Shown: positions 15,834-25,604, numbered from the stretch's first letter. The stretch is 64,000 nt of DNA from Fen-999 sp041480065 (GCA_041480065.1 JBGOZF010000007.1:1-64000); one strand, 5' to 3'. Numbers and translations are program-made. Notes: generated from the sequence alone by a model not told the origin.

Positions 15834-16313
15834 TCAGAGGCCGGCCGCCTTCAGGAACTGCTCGTAGCGTTCCTCGCTGTAGCCGGCCATCTTGCTGCTG
15901 CCGGCCAGCGTCAATGGCACTCCCTTGCCGCCGAGGGCGCGGAATTCATCGCGGTAGCCAGGGCTGTCCTGAATGTCCTTCTCCAGAAAAGGAATGCCCT
16001 TGAGCCGCATGTGCTCCTTGGCGCGGCGGCAGTAGCCGCAGCGTGGCGTGGTGTAGATCCACACTTCCCCTTGGTTCGGCATCGGGGCCGCGGCGCGCCG
16101 GTTCTTCGCCGGCGGACCCTTGAGGAACTCGTGAACCACGGTCATGCCGTCGGCAACGGATACCGTGCCGCGCAGCTCCGATGTCTTCACATCCTTGCCC
16201 GCCGGCGGGCGGTCACCGTAATGAACCCGCCCTTGATCGTCGATCCACTTGTGGACCTGGGCCGCCGCGGGCAGCGCGATACAGGCTGCGAGCAGTAGGG
16301 CCGCGAGCCTCAC
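15834..16313 (-). CDS. Exported glutaredoxin-like protein with DUF4124 region
   Basis: This 159-residue protein is predicted to be exported: residues 1-19 (VRLAALLLAACIALPAAAQ) form a signal peptide. Residues 20-45 (HKWIDDQGRVHYGDRPP) match the DUF4124 pattern found in many proteobacterial envelope proteins. The rest is a glutaredoxin/thioredoxin-like domain with a CGYC redox centre at 92-95 and the cis-proline region GGKGVPLTLAG. It probably handles disulphides in the periplasm. The GTG start at 16313 overlaps the chpA stop in GTGA, so it is translationally coupled to the pilus chemosensory kinase; no ATG lies nearby. A role in pilin or minor-pilin disulphides is an inference only. Confidence 0.8.
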   Translation of the reverse strand: MRLAALLLAACIALPAAAQVHKWIDDQGRVHYGDRPPAGKDVKTSELRGTVSVADGMTVVHEFLKGPPAKNRRAAAPMPNQGEVWIYTTPRCGYCRRAKEHMRLKGIPFLEKDIQDSPGYRDEFRALGGKGVPLTLAGSSKMAGYSEERYEQFLKAAGL

Positions 16314-19300
16314 CGGTGGCCGACGTACCCGGCGATCAGGTGCAGCAGTTCGTCTTCGTCGTAGGGCTTGCCGAGATAGTGCTCGACCCCGATTTCCTTC
16401 GCGTAGTTGCGGTGCTTGTCGCCGATGCGCGAGGTGATCATGATGATCGGGATGCTCCGCAGGCGCTCGTCGGCACGCACGTTGCGCGTCAGATCGAAGC
16501 CGTCCATGCGCGGCATCTCGATGTCGACCAGCATTACGTCCGGCTTGACGTCGAGCAGTTGTTCGAGCGCATCGACCCCGTCCTTGGCGGTCAGCACGTG
16601 GTAGCCCTCGCGCGCCAGCAGGCGGCCGGTGATCTTGCGCACGGTCAGCGAATCGTCGACCACCATGACAATGCCGGCGGTCGATACGGCAGCAGCCTTG
16701 GCCTCGACTTCCGGCACCATTGGTGCCGGTGCCGCGGCCAGTTGTGCGGCGCGCCCGGTCAGCGCGATCGGATTGAGGATCAGCGCGATTTCGCCATTGC
16801 CGAGCACTGTGGCGCCGGCGATTCCGACGACCCGCGCCAACTGCGGACCAATGTTCTTGACGACGATTTCCTGGTTGCCCAAAAGGCCGTCCACTTCGAC
16901 GGCGACGTGCTGGTTGCCGGTACGCAACAGCAGCAGCCAATAGCGGCGCGCGGCCGGCATTGGCTGCGCCGCGGTGTCGCCGAGCAGGTGGGGCAGGTAA
17001 TGCCAGGGATAGCGGTCGCCCAGCCAGACCGTGGCACCTTCGGCGCGGATGGCGGCGATCGCTTCAGGCTTCATTTCGCTGACTTGGGCCACCATCGACG
17101 AGGGTACGGCGTAGTGGCGGTTGCCCAAGCGGACCAGCACTGCTTGCGTGATAGCCAGCGTCAACGGCAGGTAGACGCGGAAACGCGTACCCTTGCCGGC
17201 GGTGGAGTCGACCTCGATACGGCCGCCCAGGCTGGCCGTTTCGCTCTTCACGACATCCATGCCGATGCCACGACCGGCAACTGCCGTCAGTTCGTCGGCA
17301 GTGGAAAAGCCGGACTTGAATATCAACTGCGTCAGTTGTTCGTGGGTGGTCGGCTCGTCCGGCGAAAGCAGGCCGTGGGCGATGCCATGGGCGCGAATGC
17401 GCTCGTAATCGAGACCGGCGCCGTCGTCGGTCAGTTCGATGACAATTTCGTTGCCTTCCTGGGCGACGCGCAGGGCGATTTCGCCGATTTCGGCCTTGCC
17501 GGCGGCAGCCCGCTGGTCGGGTCTTTCCAGGCCGTGGGCGATGGCGTTGCGCAACAGGTGTTCCAGAGCTCCGGTCATCTTCTCCAGCACCGACCGGTCG
17601 AGTTCGGTCTGCCCACCGCGAATGTCGAGGTTGGCGCGCTTGGCCATTTCCTTGGCGGTCTGGCGCACGATCCGGTACAGCCGGTCGGCCAGCGTGTTGA
17701 ACGGCACCATGCGCACGCCCATCAGGGCCTGCGACAACTCGCGATTCAGCCGTGCCTGGGCGGTGATGGCGGCGTCGGCATGATCGAGGTTCTGCAGCAG
17801 GGCGTGCTGGGAGGTGGCGACGTCGTTCACACTCTCGGCCATCATCCGCGTCAGTTCCTGGAAGCGGGTGAAGCGGTCGAATTCGAGCGGATCGAAATGG
17901 AGATCCTGTTCCGTCGCCAGCGCCTGGCGCGACTGCATCTGGGATTCGGCCTGGATTTCGACTTCGCGCAGTTGGTTGCGCAGACGGATGACGTTTTCGG
18001 TCAGGTCCAGCAGCGAAGCCTTGAGCGAGCGCATTTCGCCTTCGATGCGGCCGCGCGCGATGGCGATTTCGCCCGCCTCGTTGACCAGCTTGTCGACGAT
18101 GTCCGCGCGTACCCGCAGCATGGCGCGCGCGGCGGCCTCGACCTCGCCCACTTCGGGACGGAAGTCGACAACTGCGGCTGCCGGCGCGGCGGCCTTCGGA
18201 ACTGCCTGGATTGCGGCCGCCTCCGGGGCGGCGGTAACGGGAGCGGGAGCGACTGCCTCTGCTTCCGCCGGTGCCGCCGTTCCGCCCTGGAGCGCTTCCA
18301 TCAGGGTCGAGACGCGATCGAGCGAAGTGTCCAACGCATCGAGGAAGGCGGGCGTTACCGCGTTGGCGGCGAAGGCCTGCTCGACGCGCGATTCCATGCT
18401 ATGCACCAGCTCGCCTATGCCCATGGCACCGGCCATGCGGGCACTGCCCTTGAACGTGTGCAAGGCCCGCTTCAACTGATCGCCAGCCCGGGTATCGCTC
18501 GGGTGTTCCCGCCAGGAGCGCAGCTCGACGCCGATGTCGCGCATCAGGTCGACGGCTTCTTCGAGGAAGATCGGTAGCAACTGCGGGTCGAGTTCGTCCT
18601 GAAGCCGCAAGTGACGCCGATCCTCCTCGGTTTCGACCGGCGCCGGCGCTTGCGCTGGCATCTCGCCGGCCAGGGACACTTCGGTTACCTCGGGCGTCTG
18701 GGCTTCGGGTGCCGCGGCAAGGATGGTGTCCAGAGCCTGCGGTTCGACGGTGAGGACATCGAGTTCGGCGGCCAGCGCTTCTTCGTTGCGCGGCAGGCGC
18801 CGTTCGGCGATGGCGCCGACCATTCCCTCCAGCGCGCCGACGGCGCGCGCCATCTGGAGCTGCTGGTTCTCGGTCGGACCGACGTTGGCGATCGCCAGCC
18901 GGTTCAGGGCGTTTTCGAGCGCGTGGGCCAGGTGGTTGACGGCGGCAAGGCCCGTGGTCGCCGAGATTCCCGCCAGCGTATGGGCGGCGCGGATCAGGGC
19001 ATGGCGAGGCGGACCGGCGAGCGACAACTCATGGCTGAGCGTTGCCACATGTCCCTGGGCCTCATTGACATAAAGATCGTAGAGCGTCGGCGAGAGCACC
19101 AGATCGCCGATCAAGACTCCTTCCGGAATGGGCGGGACGAGGCGCAGTTCGGCCGCGGCCCGCTGCACCGGGGCCGGCGCGGGCTCGGGCGCGGCAGCGG
19201 GTTCAGGCTCCGGCGTCGGCTCGGGTTGCGGCTCGGCCATGGCCTCGAGTTCCGTCGGCACTTCCAGCGCCGGCTCGGCCGTAGTTTCGGGTTCGAAGGC

Positions 19301-21832
19301 GGCGATCTCGATCTCTGGTCCCACCTCGGGTGCTGATACGACTTCCTCGGCCTCTGCGACAGGTTCCACGACCGGTTCCGCAGGCGATTCGATTTCCGGA
19401 ACGATGGCCTCGACGATGGCGGGGACCACCTTGGGCGGCGCGGAGGGCAGCAGGCCCTTGAGAGCTTCGCAGTCGGCAATCAGGCCGCTGGCATCGCGAT
19501 GGATGCCGGCGCCGGCTTCCATCTGGGCCACCCAGCCGGTGAACAGCTGGTGGGCTTGTTCGACCATCGCCAGCAGCGGCGGCGTGGCTTCCTGTTCCTG
19601 CTGCAACCAGCGGTTGAGAACCTGCTCGACCGACCAGGCGGCCTCGCCGAGTTCGGACAGACCGACCATACGGCCGCTGCCTTTCAGCGTATGGAAGCCG
19701 CGGCGGATCGTGGTCAGTGCGTCCCGATCGTGCGGATGGCCGATCAGATGCGGCAACAGGCTGGCGATCGTGGCCAACACGTCGTGCGCTTCCTCAATGA
19801 AGATGGACAACAACTCGGCGTCGATTTCCTCGCTGCTGGCTTCGACCAGGCGGGCCGCTTCGGGCGACGGCGTGGTGGGCGCCATCTCGGTGGGCGCCAT
19901 TTGGGCGACGGCTTCGGCAATCTCGGGCTGGCTCTGGGCCGTTTCGATGGCGACGATGGCCGCATTGGCCTGCTCGGCCAGGGCCGTGTCGTCAATCAGT
20001 TGCGCGTTCTCGCGCAGGACCTCTAGGCTCTGCTTGATCTCGCCGCGCAACGCGGCATCTTCCGGCTGGATACGGAGCGCGCCGACCAGCGTCCGCGTCA
20101 GCCGCTTGGCGGCTTCGAGTTCCGCTTCGATACTCGTCGACGGCCCTTCCTCGCCGACGGCCGACGGCGGCGGGGGATTGAGGATGGCGTCTATGTCCGC
20201 CGGGCCGTGCTGAAGCTGCTCGACGAAGAAACCGAGAGCGGACAACTTCGAGGCGACATCCTCGAAATCGGCGTGACGCGGTTCGTAACCTTCGCCACTG
20301 AAGCCGCTGATGACGCCTTCGCATTCCTGCAGTAGCGCAAGGGCGCGCTCCTGGCCGAGCACGGCCAGTGTGCCTTCGATCTGCTTGATCGACTTGTCGA
20401 GACCGGCGAGTTCCGCCGTCTTCGACTGATCGCGGAAGAACGCGTCGAGGGCCTGCTCGACAGTGCCCAGATTGGCCAGGATCTCCTTGACCACCTGGCT
20501 CATCAGCAGCCGTTCCTGGGCCTGGCGCGACATCCGATCCAGATGCGGCAGTTCCATCGCCGTCAGTGGTTCGCCGTTCTGGGCGGCGATCAGGCGATTG
20601 GCGACGACGGTGACCTGTTCGGCGAACTCGTTGTTCAGCCGCTGGAAGCCGTCGATGGCGTTGTCCATCAGCAGCAAGGCGGTGGCCAGCTCGAGGGCAA
20701 TGGATTCGTTGTGGCTTAGCGGCGCCTTGCGCAAGTGGTCGGCAGTACCGATGATGACCGTCGCCAAACGGGTCAGGTCGGTATGGTGAAGCTCCGCGAT
20801 CTGGACGGCGACCTGGCGGATGCGGTCGTGGAACTGCGGCAAGGCGGCGGCAGTGCCGGCGCAGAAGCGGTTCCAGTCGTCCATCGTCGCAGCCAACTGC
20901 TCGCGACAGGAGCGCAATAGCGGTCGCAACGGTTCGATGTCGCCGGCCGCGCTCGGCGCCGGCACCAGGTCGGCCAGACGATAGGCGGCGCGTACGCATT
21001 CGGCGTGATCGCCGGCCGGACCGGCGACGGCGACGTAGTAGAGCGTGTCGCGCATCAGGCGTTCGGCGACAGTGCGCGAGCCCTCGATCAACTTCTTGAT
21101 CTGGGTGTCGATGCGTGCGCACAGCCGGCGCAAGGTGAAGTCGACCGGTATGGTCCCGGCGGCGAGGGCGTCGAGGAAGGCAAGCGCCGACCACCAGAAG
21201 GCGCGCGCCGACGGCTGGGTCTGCGTCATCTCGATGGCGGCCAGCGACTCGTGCATCTCGGGGATGCCGTGGCCATCCTCGCGCAGCCATTTCAGCAGAC
21301 CGCGCTGGAAACTCGCACGCGAGGCCTTGAGCCGGAAGCGCAGTTCATCGCCGGCGATCGGCTCCGGCTCGTGCTCGCGCCGCGGCGGCCGTAGCGAGAG
21401 ATCGGGGAAGAACAGTTCCGACGGCGTCGGCCGCGGCAGACCGCGAGCCTCCGCCAGGGCCTGATAGGCGGTCAGGAGCCGCAGCGGCTGATTCGGCTGA
21501 CCGACGATCAGATCGTCGAGGAAGTGCCGGATCGTGGCGATGCCCAGGCGGGCCGCGCTGGCAACCCGCGGCCCATAGGTGACCTCGCCGTCTTCAACGG
21601 CTTCCAGGAGTTGCTCAAGCGCTTCGGAGAAACGGGTGACGCCATCGAGGCCGACGATCGAGAGGGCGCCATGTGCCTGGTGCAGGTGCGTGCGCGCCGA
21701 TTGGAGATGAGCGGAGTCGGCGCTCTCGACGCCATGGCGATCCAGTGCTTCTACGGCCCTTTCCAGGGCAAGGTCGATTTCGCCCTTGACCCAGGTCAGC
21801 GGGCCGATATCGAGTTCGGCGGCGGTTGTCAT
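16310..21832 (-). CDS. chpA: Hybrid CheA-type kinase of the Chp pilus system (ChpA/PilL)
   Basis: ChpA is the histidine kinase that controls type IV pilus extension and retraction through PilG and PilH. The 1840-residue protein has three clear phosphotransfer (Hpt) domains with HTLKGSGRM, HTLAGISAT and HTFKGSARM, and a degenerate one near the N-terminus (HQAHGALS). A long Glu/Pro/Ala-rich linker lies near residues 850-920. After it come the dimerisation helices, the HATPase (NAIAHGLE, DDGAGLDYERI, GRGIGMDVV), a CheW-like domain, and a C-terminal receiver from about 1720 (VVDDS, phosphoacceptor in DVMLVDIEMP). Pseudomonas ChpA is longer (about 2470 residues, more Hpt sites). The gene follows pilJ after 82 bp and overlaps the glutaredoxin-like gene by 4 bp. 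Confidence 0.94.
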   Translation of the reverse strand: MTTAAELDIGPLTWVKGEIDLALERAVEALDRHGVESADSAHLQSARTHLHQAHGALSIVGLDGVTRFSEALEQLLEAVEDGEVTYGPRVASAARLGIATIRHFLDDLIVGQPNQPLRLLTAYQALAEARGLPRPTPSELFFPDLSLRPPRREHEPEPIAGDELRFRLKASRASFQRGLLKWLREDGHGIPEMHESLAAIEMTQTQPSARAFWWSALAFLDALAAGTIPVDFTLRRLCARIDTQIKKLIEGSRTVAERLMRDTLYYVAVAGPAGDHAECVRAAYRLADLVPAPSAAGDIEPLRPLLRSCREQLAATMDDWNRFCAGTAAALPQFHDRIRQVAVQIAELHHTDLTRLATVIIGTADHLRKAPLSHNESIALELATALLLMDNAIDGFQRLNNEFAEQVTVVANRLIAAQNGEPLTAMELPHLDRMSRQAQERLLMSQVVKEILANLGTVEQALDAFFRDQSKTAELAGLDKSIKQIEGTLAVLGQERALALLQECEGVISGFSGEGYEPRHADFEDVASKLSALGFFVEQLQHGPADIDAILNPPPPSAVGEEGPSTSIEAELEAAKRLTRTLVGALRIQPEDAALRGEIKQSLEVLRENAQLIDDTALAEQANAAIVAIETAQSQPEIAEAVAQMAPTEMAPTTPSPEAARLVEASSEEIDAELLSIFIEEAHDVLATIASLLPHLIGHPHDRDALTTIRRGFHTLKGSGRMVGLSELGEAAWSVEQVLNRWLQQEQEATPPLLAMVEQAHQLFTGWVAQMEAGAGIHRDASGLIADCEALKGLLPSAPPKVVPAIVEAIVPEIESPAEPVVEPVAEAEEVVSAPEVGPEIEIAAFEPETTAEPALEVPTELEAMAEPQPEPTPEPEPAAAPEPAPAPVQRAAAELRLVPPIPEGVLIGDLVLSPTLYDLYVNEAQGHVATLSHELSLAGPPRHALIRAAHTLAGISATTGLAAVNHLAHALENALNRLAIANVGPTENQQLQMARAVGALEGMVGAIAERRLPRNEEALAAELDVLTVEPQALDTILAAAPEAQTPEVTEVSLAGEMPAQAPAPVETEEDRRHLRLQDELDPQLLPIFLEEAVDLMRDIGVELRSWREHPSDTRAGDQLKRALHTFKGSARMAGAMGIGELVHSMESRVEQAFAANAVTPAFLDALDTSLDRVSTLMEALQGGTAAPAEAEAVAPAPVTAAPEAAAIQAVPKAAAPAAAVVDFRPEVGEVEAAARAMLRVRADIVDKLVNEAGEIAIARGRIEGEMRSLKASLLDLTENVIRLRNQLREVEIQAESQMQSRQALATEQDLHFDPLEFDRFTRFQELTRMMAESVNDVATSQHALLQNLDHADAAITAQARLNRELSQALMGVRMVPFNTLADRLYRIVRQTAKEMAKRANLDIRGGQTELDRSVLEKMTGALEHLLRNAIAHGLERPDQRAAAGKAEIGEIALRVAQEGNEIVIELTDDGAGLDYERIRAHGIAHGLLSPDEPTTHEQLTQLIFKSGFSTADELTAVAGRGIGMDVVKSETASLGGRIEVDSTAGKGTRFRVYLPLTLAITQAVLVRLGNRHYAVPSSMVAQVSEMKPEAIAAIRAEGATVWLGDRYPWHYLPHLLGDTAAQPMPAARRYWLLLLRTGNQHVAVEVDGLLGNQEIVVKNIGPQLARVVGIAGATVLGNGEIALILNPIALTGRAAQLAAAPAPMVPEVEAKAAAVSTAGIVMVVDDSLTVRKITGRLLAREGYHVLTAKDGVDALEQLLDVKPDVMLVDIEMPRMDGFDLTRNVRADERLRSIPIIMITSRIGDKHRNYAKEIGVEHYLGKPYDEDELLHLIAGYVGHR

Positions 21833-21914
21833 GGCTTCTGGCCTTTGGCGTTTGGCATTCGGGCTTGGTAGGCTCGAATTCAGAGGATCGAGGTCCGATA
21901 CTCGAAACGGCTGC

Positions 21915-24050
21915 TCATACCTTGAAACCGGCGACGGATCCCTTCAGCTCAACGGCCAGTTCGGCCAACTCGCCGATCGACTCGGCCGTCTGCTTGGTGC
22001 CGATGGTCGTCTGCTCGGTTACCTGCAGGATGTTCTGCATGGTCGCTGCCACCCGGGTGGCGATCGATGCCTGCGACTGCGTGTCGCTGGAGATGTGCTC
22101 GATCAGACCGGCGAGGCTCGTCGATACGCTCGAGATTTCCGTCAGCGCCTGACCGGTGGCGTCTGACAGCTTGGTGCCTTCGACCACGTTCTGCGTCGAG
22201 TTCTCCATGGCCGAGACCGCGTCGGAAGTGTCGGCCTGAATCGTCTTGACGATGGCTGCGATCTGTTTGGTCGCCTCGCCGGAACGTTCGGCCAGCCGCT
22301 GCACTTCTTCCGCCACGACCGAGAAGCCCCGGCCTGCTTCGCCGGCGGACGCAGCCTGGATGGCGGCGTTCAGGGCCAGCACGTTGGTTTGTTCGGTAAT
22401 GTCCGAGATCAGTTCGACGATTTCGCCGATCTCCTGTGACGATTCGCCCAGGCGCTTGATCCGCTTGGAAGTCTCCTGGATCTGCTGGCGGATGTCGTTC
22501 ATGCCGGAGATCGAATTCTCCACCGCGCGGGCGCCTTTCTGCGCGGCCTCCAGGGACTGGCGGGCCACCTGCGCGGACTCGGTGGCGCGCCGGGAAACCT
22601 CTTCCATGCTGTGCGCCATATCGAGTACCTGGCCGCCGGCTTCGCGAATCTCCCCGGACTGTCGTTCGCTTGCGGCCAGCAGCTCATTGGAAGTCTTCTG
22701 GGCTGCTTCGGAGGCCGCGGTCAGGCGGATCGCCGCGTCGTTGATTCGCTTTACCAGCACCGAGAGCTCTTCGATCGTGTAATTCACCGAGTCGGCGATG
22801 GCGCCGGTAACGTCCTCGGTCACCGTTGCCCGGATGGTCAGGTCGCCGTCGGCGAGGTCGCCCATCTCGTTCATCAGCCGGAGAATGGCTTCCTGGGTGG
22901 CATCCTTCGCGGACTCGGCCTCACGCCACTGCCGTTCGGCGATATTCCGGCGTTCTTCCGCATCGTCGTTGAAGACCTTGACGATCAGCAGCAGCGCGAT
23001 CAGCGCAGCGACGCCGAAGCCGACGGCAATCGCCTTGTAGAGGTTCGAGCCGGCGGTGTCCTGCGCATTGGCCTTGAACAACTCGTCGGCGGCGTTTAGC
23101 AGCTTGGCATTGTCGGCCAGCAGCCGTCCGCCTGCCTGCTTGGCACCCACGAGCTTCTGAAGGCTGCCGAGAATGCCGGCAATGGCATCGTGGTGAACCT
23201 TGAACTCCTTGTCGAGGGCATCCAGCTTCGCCTTCGCGGCGGGGTCCGCAGTCTGCTTCAGGGAGGCAAGCTGATCCCGGAAGGCGTTGATGTCCTTGTC
23301 CAACTGGAAGGCAACTTCCGGGCGGATGCCTTCGACGGCCAGCAGCGTATTGGCGTTCTTGGCGATACGCTGGGTCAGCATCACCAACTGGCTGGCAGTG
23401 GCAACTCCGCCGGTGTTCCCGGCGAGCCGGGCCGACAGGACATCGTCGGCGAGGCCCTGGAGCGCGCTGTTCTTGGCGTTCAGGGTCTCGACCGCCTTGC
23501 CCAGCGCGGTCAGGTTGGCTTCCTGGTCGAGAATCTCGGCGGCGTTCTTTGCGGTCTTGTTCCACTCCGCGACGGTGGCATCGAGCATCGGGCGCGTGGG
23601 ATCCGGAGTCGCGGGCACGGACAGCCCATCGGCCTCGCCACCGATCGACAGGGCCTGGATCAACTTCGAGAAGCGGTCCTTGGTCGAGCGCAGTTCCTTG
23701 AACGCATCGGCGTTGCCCTGGAGGGCCAGCGGCACCGTCTTTGCGATCTGCTGCGACAGGGTACGCACCTGGCCGGAGGCGGCTGCCAGCGCCGCGCTGG
23801 TTCTGGCCTGCTGGAAGTCGAGCAGCGTCGCGACGGCGGCGACCAGCAGGGCGATCGCGAAAATGAAGCCGAACAGGCGCAGTTGCTGGGCGACCGGTTT
23901 GCTGCCGATTAGTGGCAGCCCTGCGCGGGCGCCCGCCGGCGACGGCTGGATGGTGCTCCCGGCCACGTCCAGGACCGTGCTGAAGGCAGGACCGCCTTTA
24001 CGGCGCTTCTTGCCGAACAGGGGCAGATTGATGGGCAGTTTGAATGCCAT
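21915..24050 (-). CDS. pilJ: Methyl-accepting chemoreceptor PilJ
   Basis: PilJ is the membrane chemoreceptor of the Chp system and signals to ChpA through PilI. The 711-residue protein has one membrane helix near residues 55-77 (LFGFIFAIALLVAAVATLL), a periplasmic sensor region of about 270 residues with PilJ-type repeats, and a second helix (VGFGVAALIALLLIVKVF). A HAMP-like region and a cytoplasmic signalling tip (VLALNAAIQAASAGEAGRGF) follow. The ATG at 24050 has GGGAGA a few bases upstream. The first 50 residues (KLPINLPLFGKKRRKG) are basic and cytoplasmic. It sits between pilI and chpA. No pilK (methyltransferase) gene follows, unlike in Pseudomonas. Confidence 0.94.
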   Translation of the reverse strand: MAFKLPINLPLFGKKRRKGGPAFSTVLDVAGSTIQPSPAGARAGLPLIGSKPVAQQLRLFGFIFAIALLVAAVATLLDFQQARTSAALAAASGQVRTLSQQIAKTVPLALQGNADAFKELRSTKDRFSKLIQALSIGGEADGLSVPATPDPTRPMLDATVAEWNKTAKNAAEILDQEANLTALGKAVETLNAKNSALQGLADDVLSARLAGNTGGVATASQLVMLTQRIAKNANTLLAVEGIRPEVAFQLDKDINAFRDQLASLKQTADPAAKAKLDALDKEFKVHHDAIAGILGSLQKLVGAKQAGGRLLADNAKLLNAADELFKANAQDTAGSNLYKAIAVGFGVAALIALLLIVKVFNDDAEERRNIAERQWREAESAKDATQEAILRLMNEMGDLADGDLTIRATVTEDVTGAIADSVNYTIEELSVLVKRINDAAIRLTAASEAAQKTSNELLAASERQSGEIREAGGQVLDMAHSMEEVSRRATESAQVARQSLEAAQKGARAVENSISGMNDIRQQIQETSKRIKRLGESSQEIGEIVELISDITEQTNVLALNAAIQAASAGEAGRGFSVVAEEVQRLAERSGEATKQIAAIVKTIQADTSDAVSAMENSTQNVVEGTKLSDATGQALTEISSVSTSLAGLIEHISSDTQSQASIATRVAATMQNILQVTEQTTIGTKQTAESIGELAELAVELKGSVAGFKV

Positions 24051-24080
24051 GAGAGTCTCCCAACTAGCTTGGCAGCATGT

Positions 24081-24590
24081 TCATAAGCCGACGTCGAGAA
24101 ATGACGGGTCGGCGAAAAGTTCCCTGAGGTTCAGCAAGGTCCACTTATGCCCCTGGGCATCCTGGTGACGGCTTCCGGCCCAGATCGGACCATCAGCCGG
24201 CTCGGCCGGCTCGAGGTCGTCCAGATTCTTGAGTCCGAGTGTCTGGTCGACGAGCAGTGCGCTGTTGATGCCATGGCGTGCGCCAACCAGCAGCAGGCGT
24301 GCGTTGGCGTTGCGTCGCGTCGCTTCGCCGCCGCGGAAGGCGGAGAAGTCCACGACGCTGTAGAGCGTGCCGCGAACATTGGCAATGCCGGCGAACCACG
24401 GTCTTGTCAGCGGCACGGTCGTCAATGTCGGCAGCGGTACCACCTCGCCGGAATCGGAGAGGTCGAGCAGCCAGAGGTCGGCCCCGGAAGCCACACCCAG
24501 GAGCGCACGCCTCGTCTCGCCGCGCTGGGCGGAAGTAAGGCGCTGCGCCAAGCTCTGCTGGAACTCCCTGAGACTGATCCTTTTGGCCAT
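24081..24590 (-). CDS. pilI: CheW-like coupling protein PilI
   Basis: This 169-residue CheW-domain protein couples PilJ to the ChpA kinase at the membrane. Motifs include WLLDLSDSGEVVPLPTL, PWFAGIANVRGTLYSVVDF (the CheW core with the RG pair) and GINSALLVDQTLGLKNL. The start at 24590 gives MAKRISLREFQ; no clear Shine-Dalgarno precedes it, and coupling to pilH, 18 bp upstream, may help. The order pilG-pilH-pilI-pilJ-chpA matches the Pseudomonas chp cluster. Confidence 0.92.
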   Translation of the reverse strand: MAKRISLREFQQSLAQRLTSAQRGETRRALLGVASGADLWLLDLSDSGEVVPLPTLTTVPLTRPWFAGIANVRGTLYSVVDFSAFRGGEATRRNANARLLLVGARHGINSALLVDQTLGLKNLDDLEPAEPADGPIWAGSRHQDAQGHKWTLLNLRELFADPSFLDVGL

Positions 24591-24608
24591 GTTTGTTGTT
24601 GAATCAGC

Positions 24609-24974
24609 CTAGGCAATGGCGGCGATCTTCGCCAGCAAGGCGTTGGCATCGATCGGTTTGACCACGTAGTCGTGCGCGCCTTGCCGCATGCCCCAGATGC
24701 GGTCGGTTTCCTGACCCTTGCTGGTGCACATGATGACGGGAATATGCCGCGTCGCCTCGTCGCGGGTGATGGTGCGGGTGGCTTGGTAGCCGTTCATGCC
24801 CGGCATGACGACGTCCATCAGGATCAGGTCGGGCATCTGCTCGCGGGCGACGGCGATGGCTTGCTCGCCGCTTTCGGCGATGATGGTCGAGTAGCCGGCC
24901 TTGTTCAGCATCTCGGTCAGCACGTGGCGTTCGGTCGGCGAATCATCCACGACAAGTACTTTCTTCACGGGCAT
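24609..24974 (-). CDS. pilH: Response regulator PilH
   Basis: This 121-residue stand-alone CheY-like receiver favours pilus retraction in the Chp pathway and acts in the cytoplasm. The acidic pair is Asp10-Asp11, the phosphoacceptor is Asp54 in LILMDVVMPGMNG, and the switch lysine is in DYVVKPIDA. MDVVMPGMNGYQATR and the ETDRIWGMRQGA segment match PilH rather than PilG. A GAGGAA Shine-Dalgarno precedes the ATG at 24974. pilG ends 10 bp upstream. Confidence 0.94.
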   Translation of the reverse strand: MPVKKVLVVDDSPTERHVLTEMLNKAGYSTIIAESGEQAIAVAREQMPDLILMDVVMPGMNGYQATRTITRDEATRHIPVIMCTSKGQETDRIWGMRQGAHDYVVKPIDANALLAKIAAIA

Positions 24975-24984
24975 TGCAATTTCC

Positions 24985-25377
24985 TCACGGCTGTTGGCGG
25001 CGGGCCATGTGGGCGGCCACGGTCTTCAATAGGCTGTCCTTCGTGAAAGGCTTGGTCAGGTACTCGTCCGAGCCGACCATGCGGCCGCGGGCGCGGTCGA
25101 ACAGCCCGTCCTTGGATGAAAGCATGATCACCGGCGTCCCGGCCAGGCGCTGGTTCTTCTTGATCAACGCACAGGTCTGATAGCCGTCGAGCCGCGGCAT
25201 CAGGATGTCACAGAAGATGACATCCGGTTGGTGGTCGGCGATTTTCGCCAGCGCATCGAATCCATCTTCGGCCAGCACCACCTGGTAGCCGGCCTGAACC
25301 AGAAAGATTTCCGCGCTCTTGCGGATGGTGTTCGAGTCGTCGATCACCATCACCTTGACGCTGCTCGGATCGCTCAT
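24985..25377 (-). CDS. pilG: Response regulator PilG
   Basis: This 130-residue CheY-like receiver promotes pilus extension and, in Pseudomonas, feeds into cAMP control. The phosphoacceptor is Asp57 in VIFCDILMPRLDGYQ. The strings TPVIMLSSKDGLFDRARG and GSDEYLTKPF are characteristic of PilG. The ATG at 25377 follows GGGTGA; a GTG three codons upstream is an alternative start. It is the first gene of the pilGHIJ-chpA operon, and a candidate promoter lies about 63 bp upstream. Confidence 0.94.
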   Translation of the reverse strand: MSDPSSVKVMVIDDSNTIRKSAEIFLVQAGYQVVLAEDGFDALAKIADHQPDVIFCDILMPRLDGYQTCALIKKNQRLAGTPVIMLSSKDGLFDRARGRMVGSDEYLTKPFTKDSLLKTVAAHMARRQQP

Positions 25378-25439
25378 GTCACCCACGCAGTGTTTCTCCT
25401 CCCTTGGGGGAACCCCGTTTGGTCACCCCGCGCAGAGGC

Positions 25440-25467
25440 ATACTATACCAAAGTGCTGACAAGGCAA
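25440..25467 (-). promoter_or_regulatory. Candidate sigma-70 promoter for pilG
   Basis: On the minus strand TTGCCT (25467-25462) and TAGTAT (25445-25440) are separated by 16 bases, a reasonable -35/-10 pair. The local sequence is AT-richer than the surroundings. The predicted start would leave a leader of about 55 bases before pilG. Confidence 0.35.
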
Positions 25468-25604
25468 GGCATTGCACGTGGAATTTGAGGGGGAATCGAG
25501 ATTTTGTTGCGCCCGGGCTGCGCTGACTGGTCGCCGCCGCGGCCAGCGGGGAGCGGAAAACGGATTCGGTTAGAATTATCAATTCTGATCCAGTTGCACA
25601 GTCG

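Noticed and set aside
16181..18577. 798-codon open frame on the plus strand
   Set aside because: It is antisense to the chpA kinase domain, has a His/Asp/Gly-rich composition typical of shadow frames in GC-rich DNA, and no domain motif; chpA on the other strand is unambiguous.
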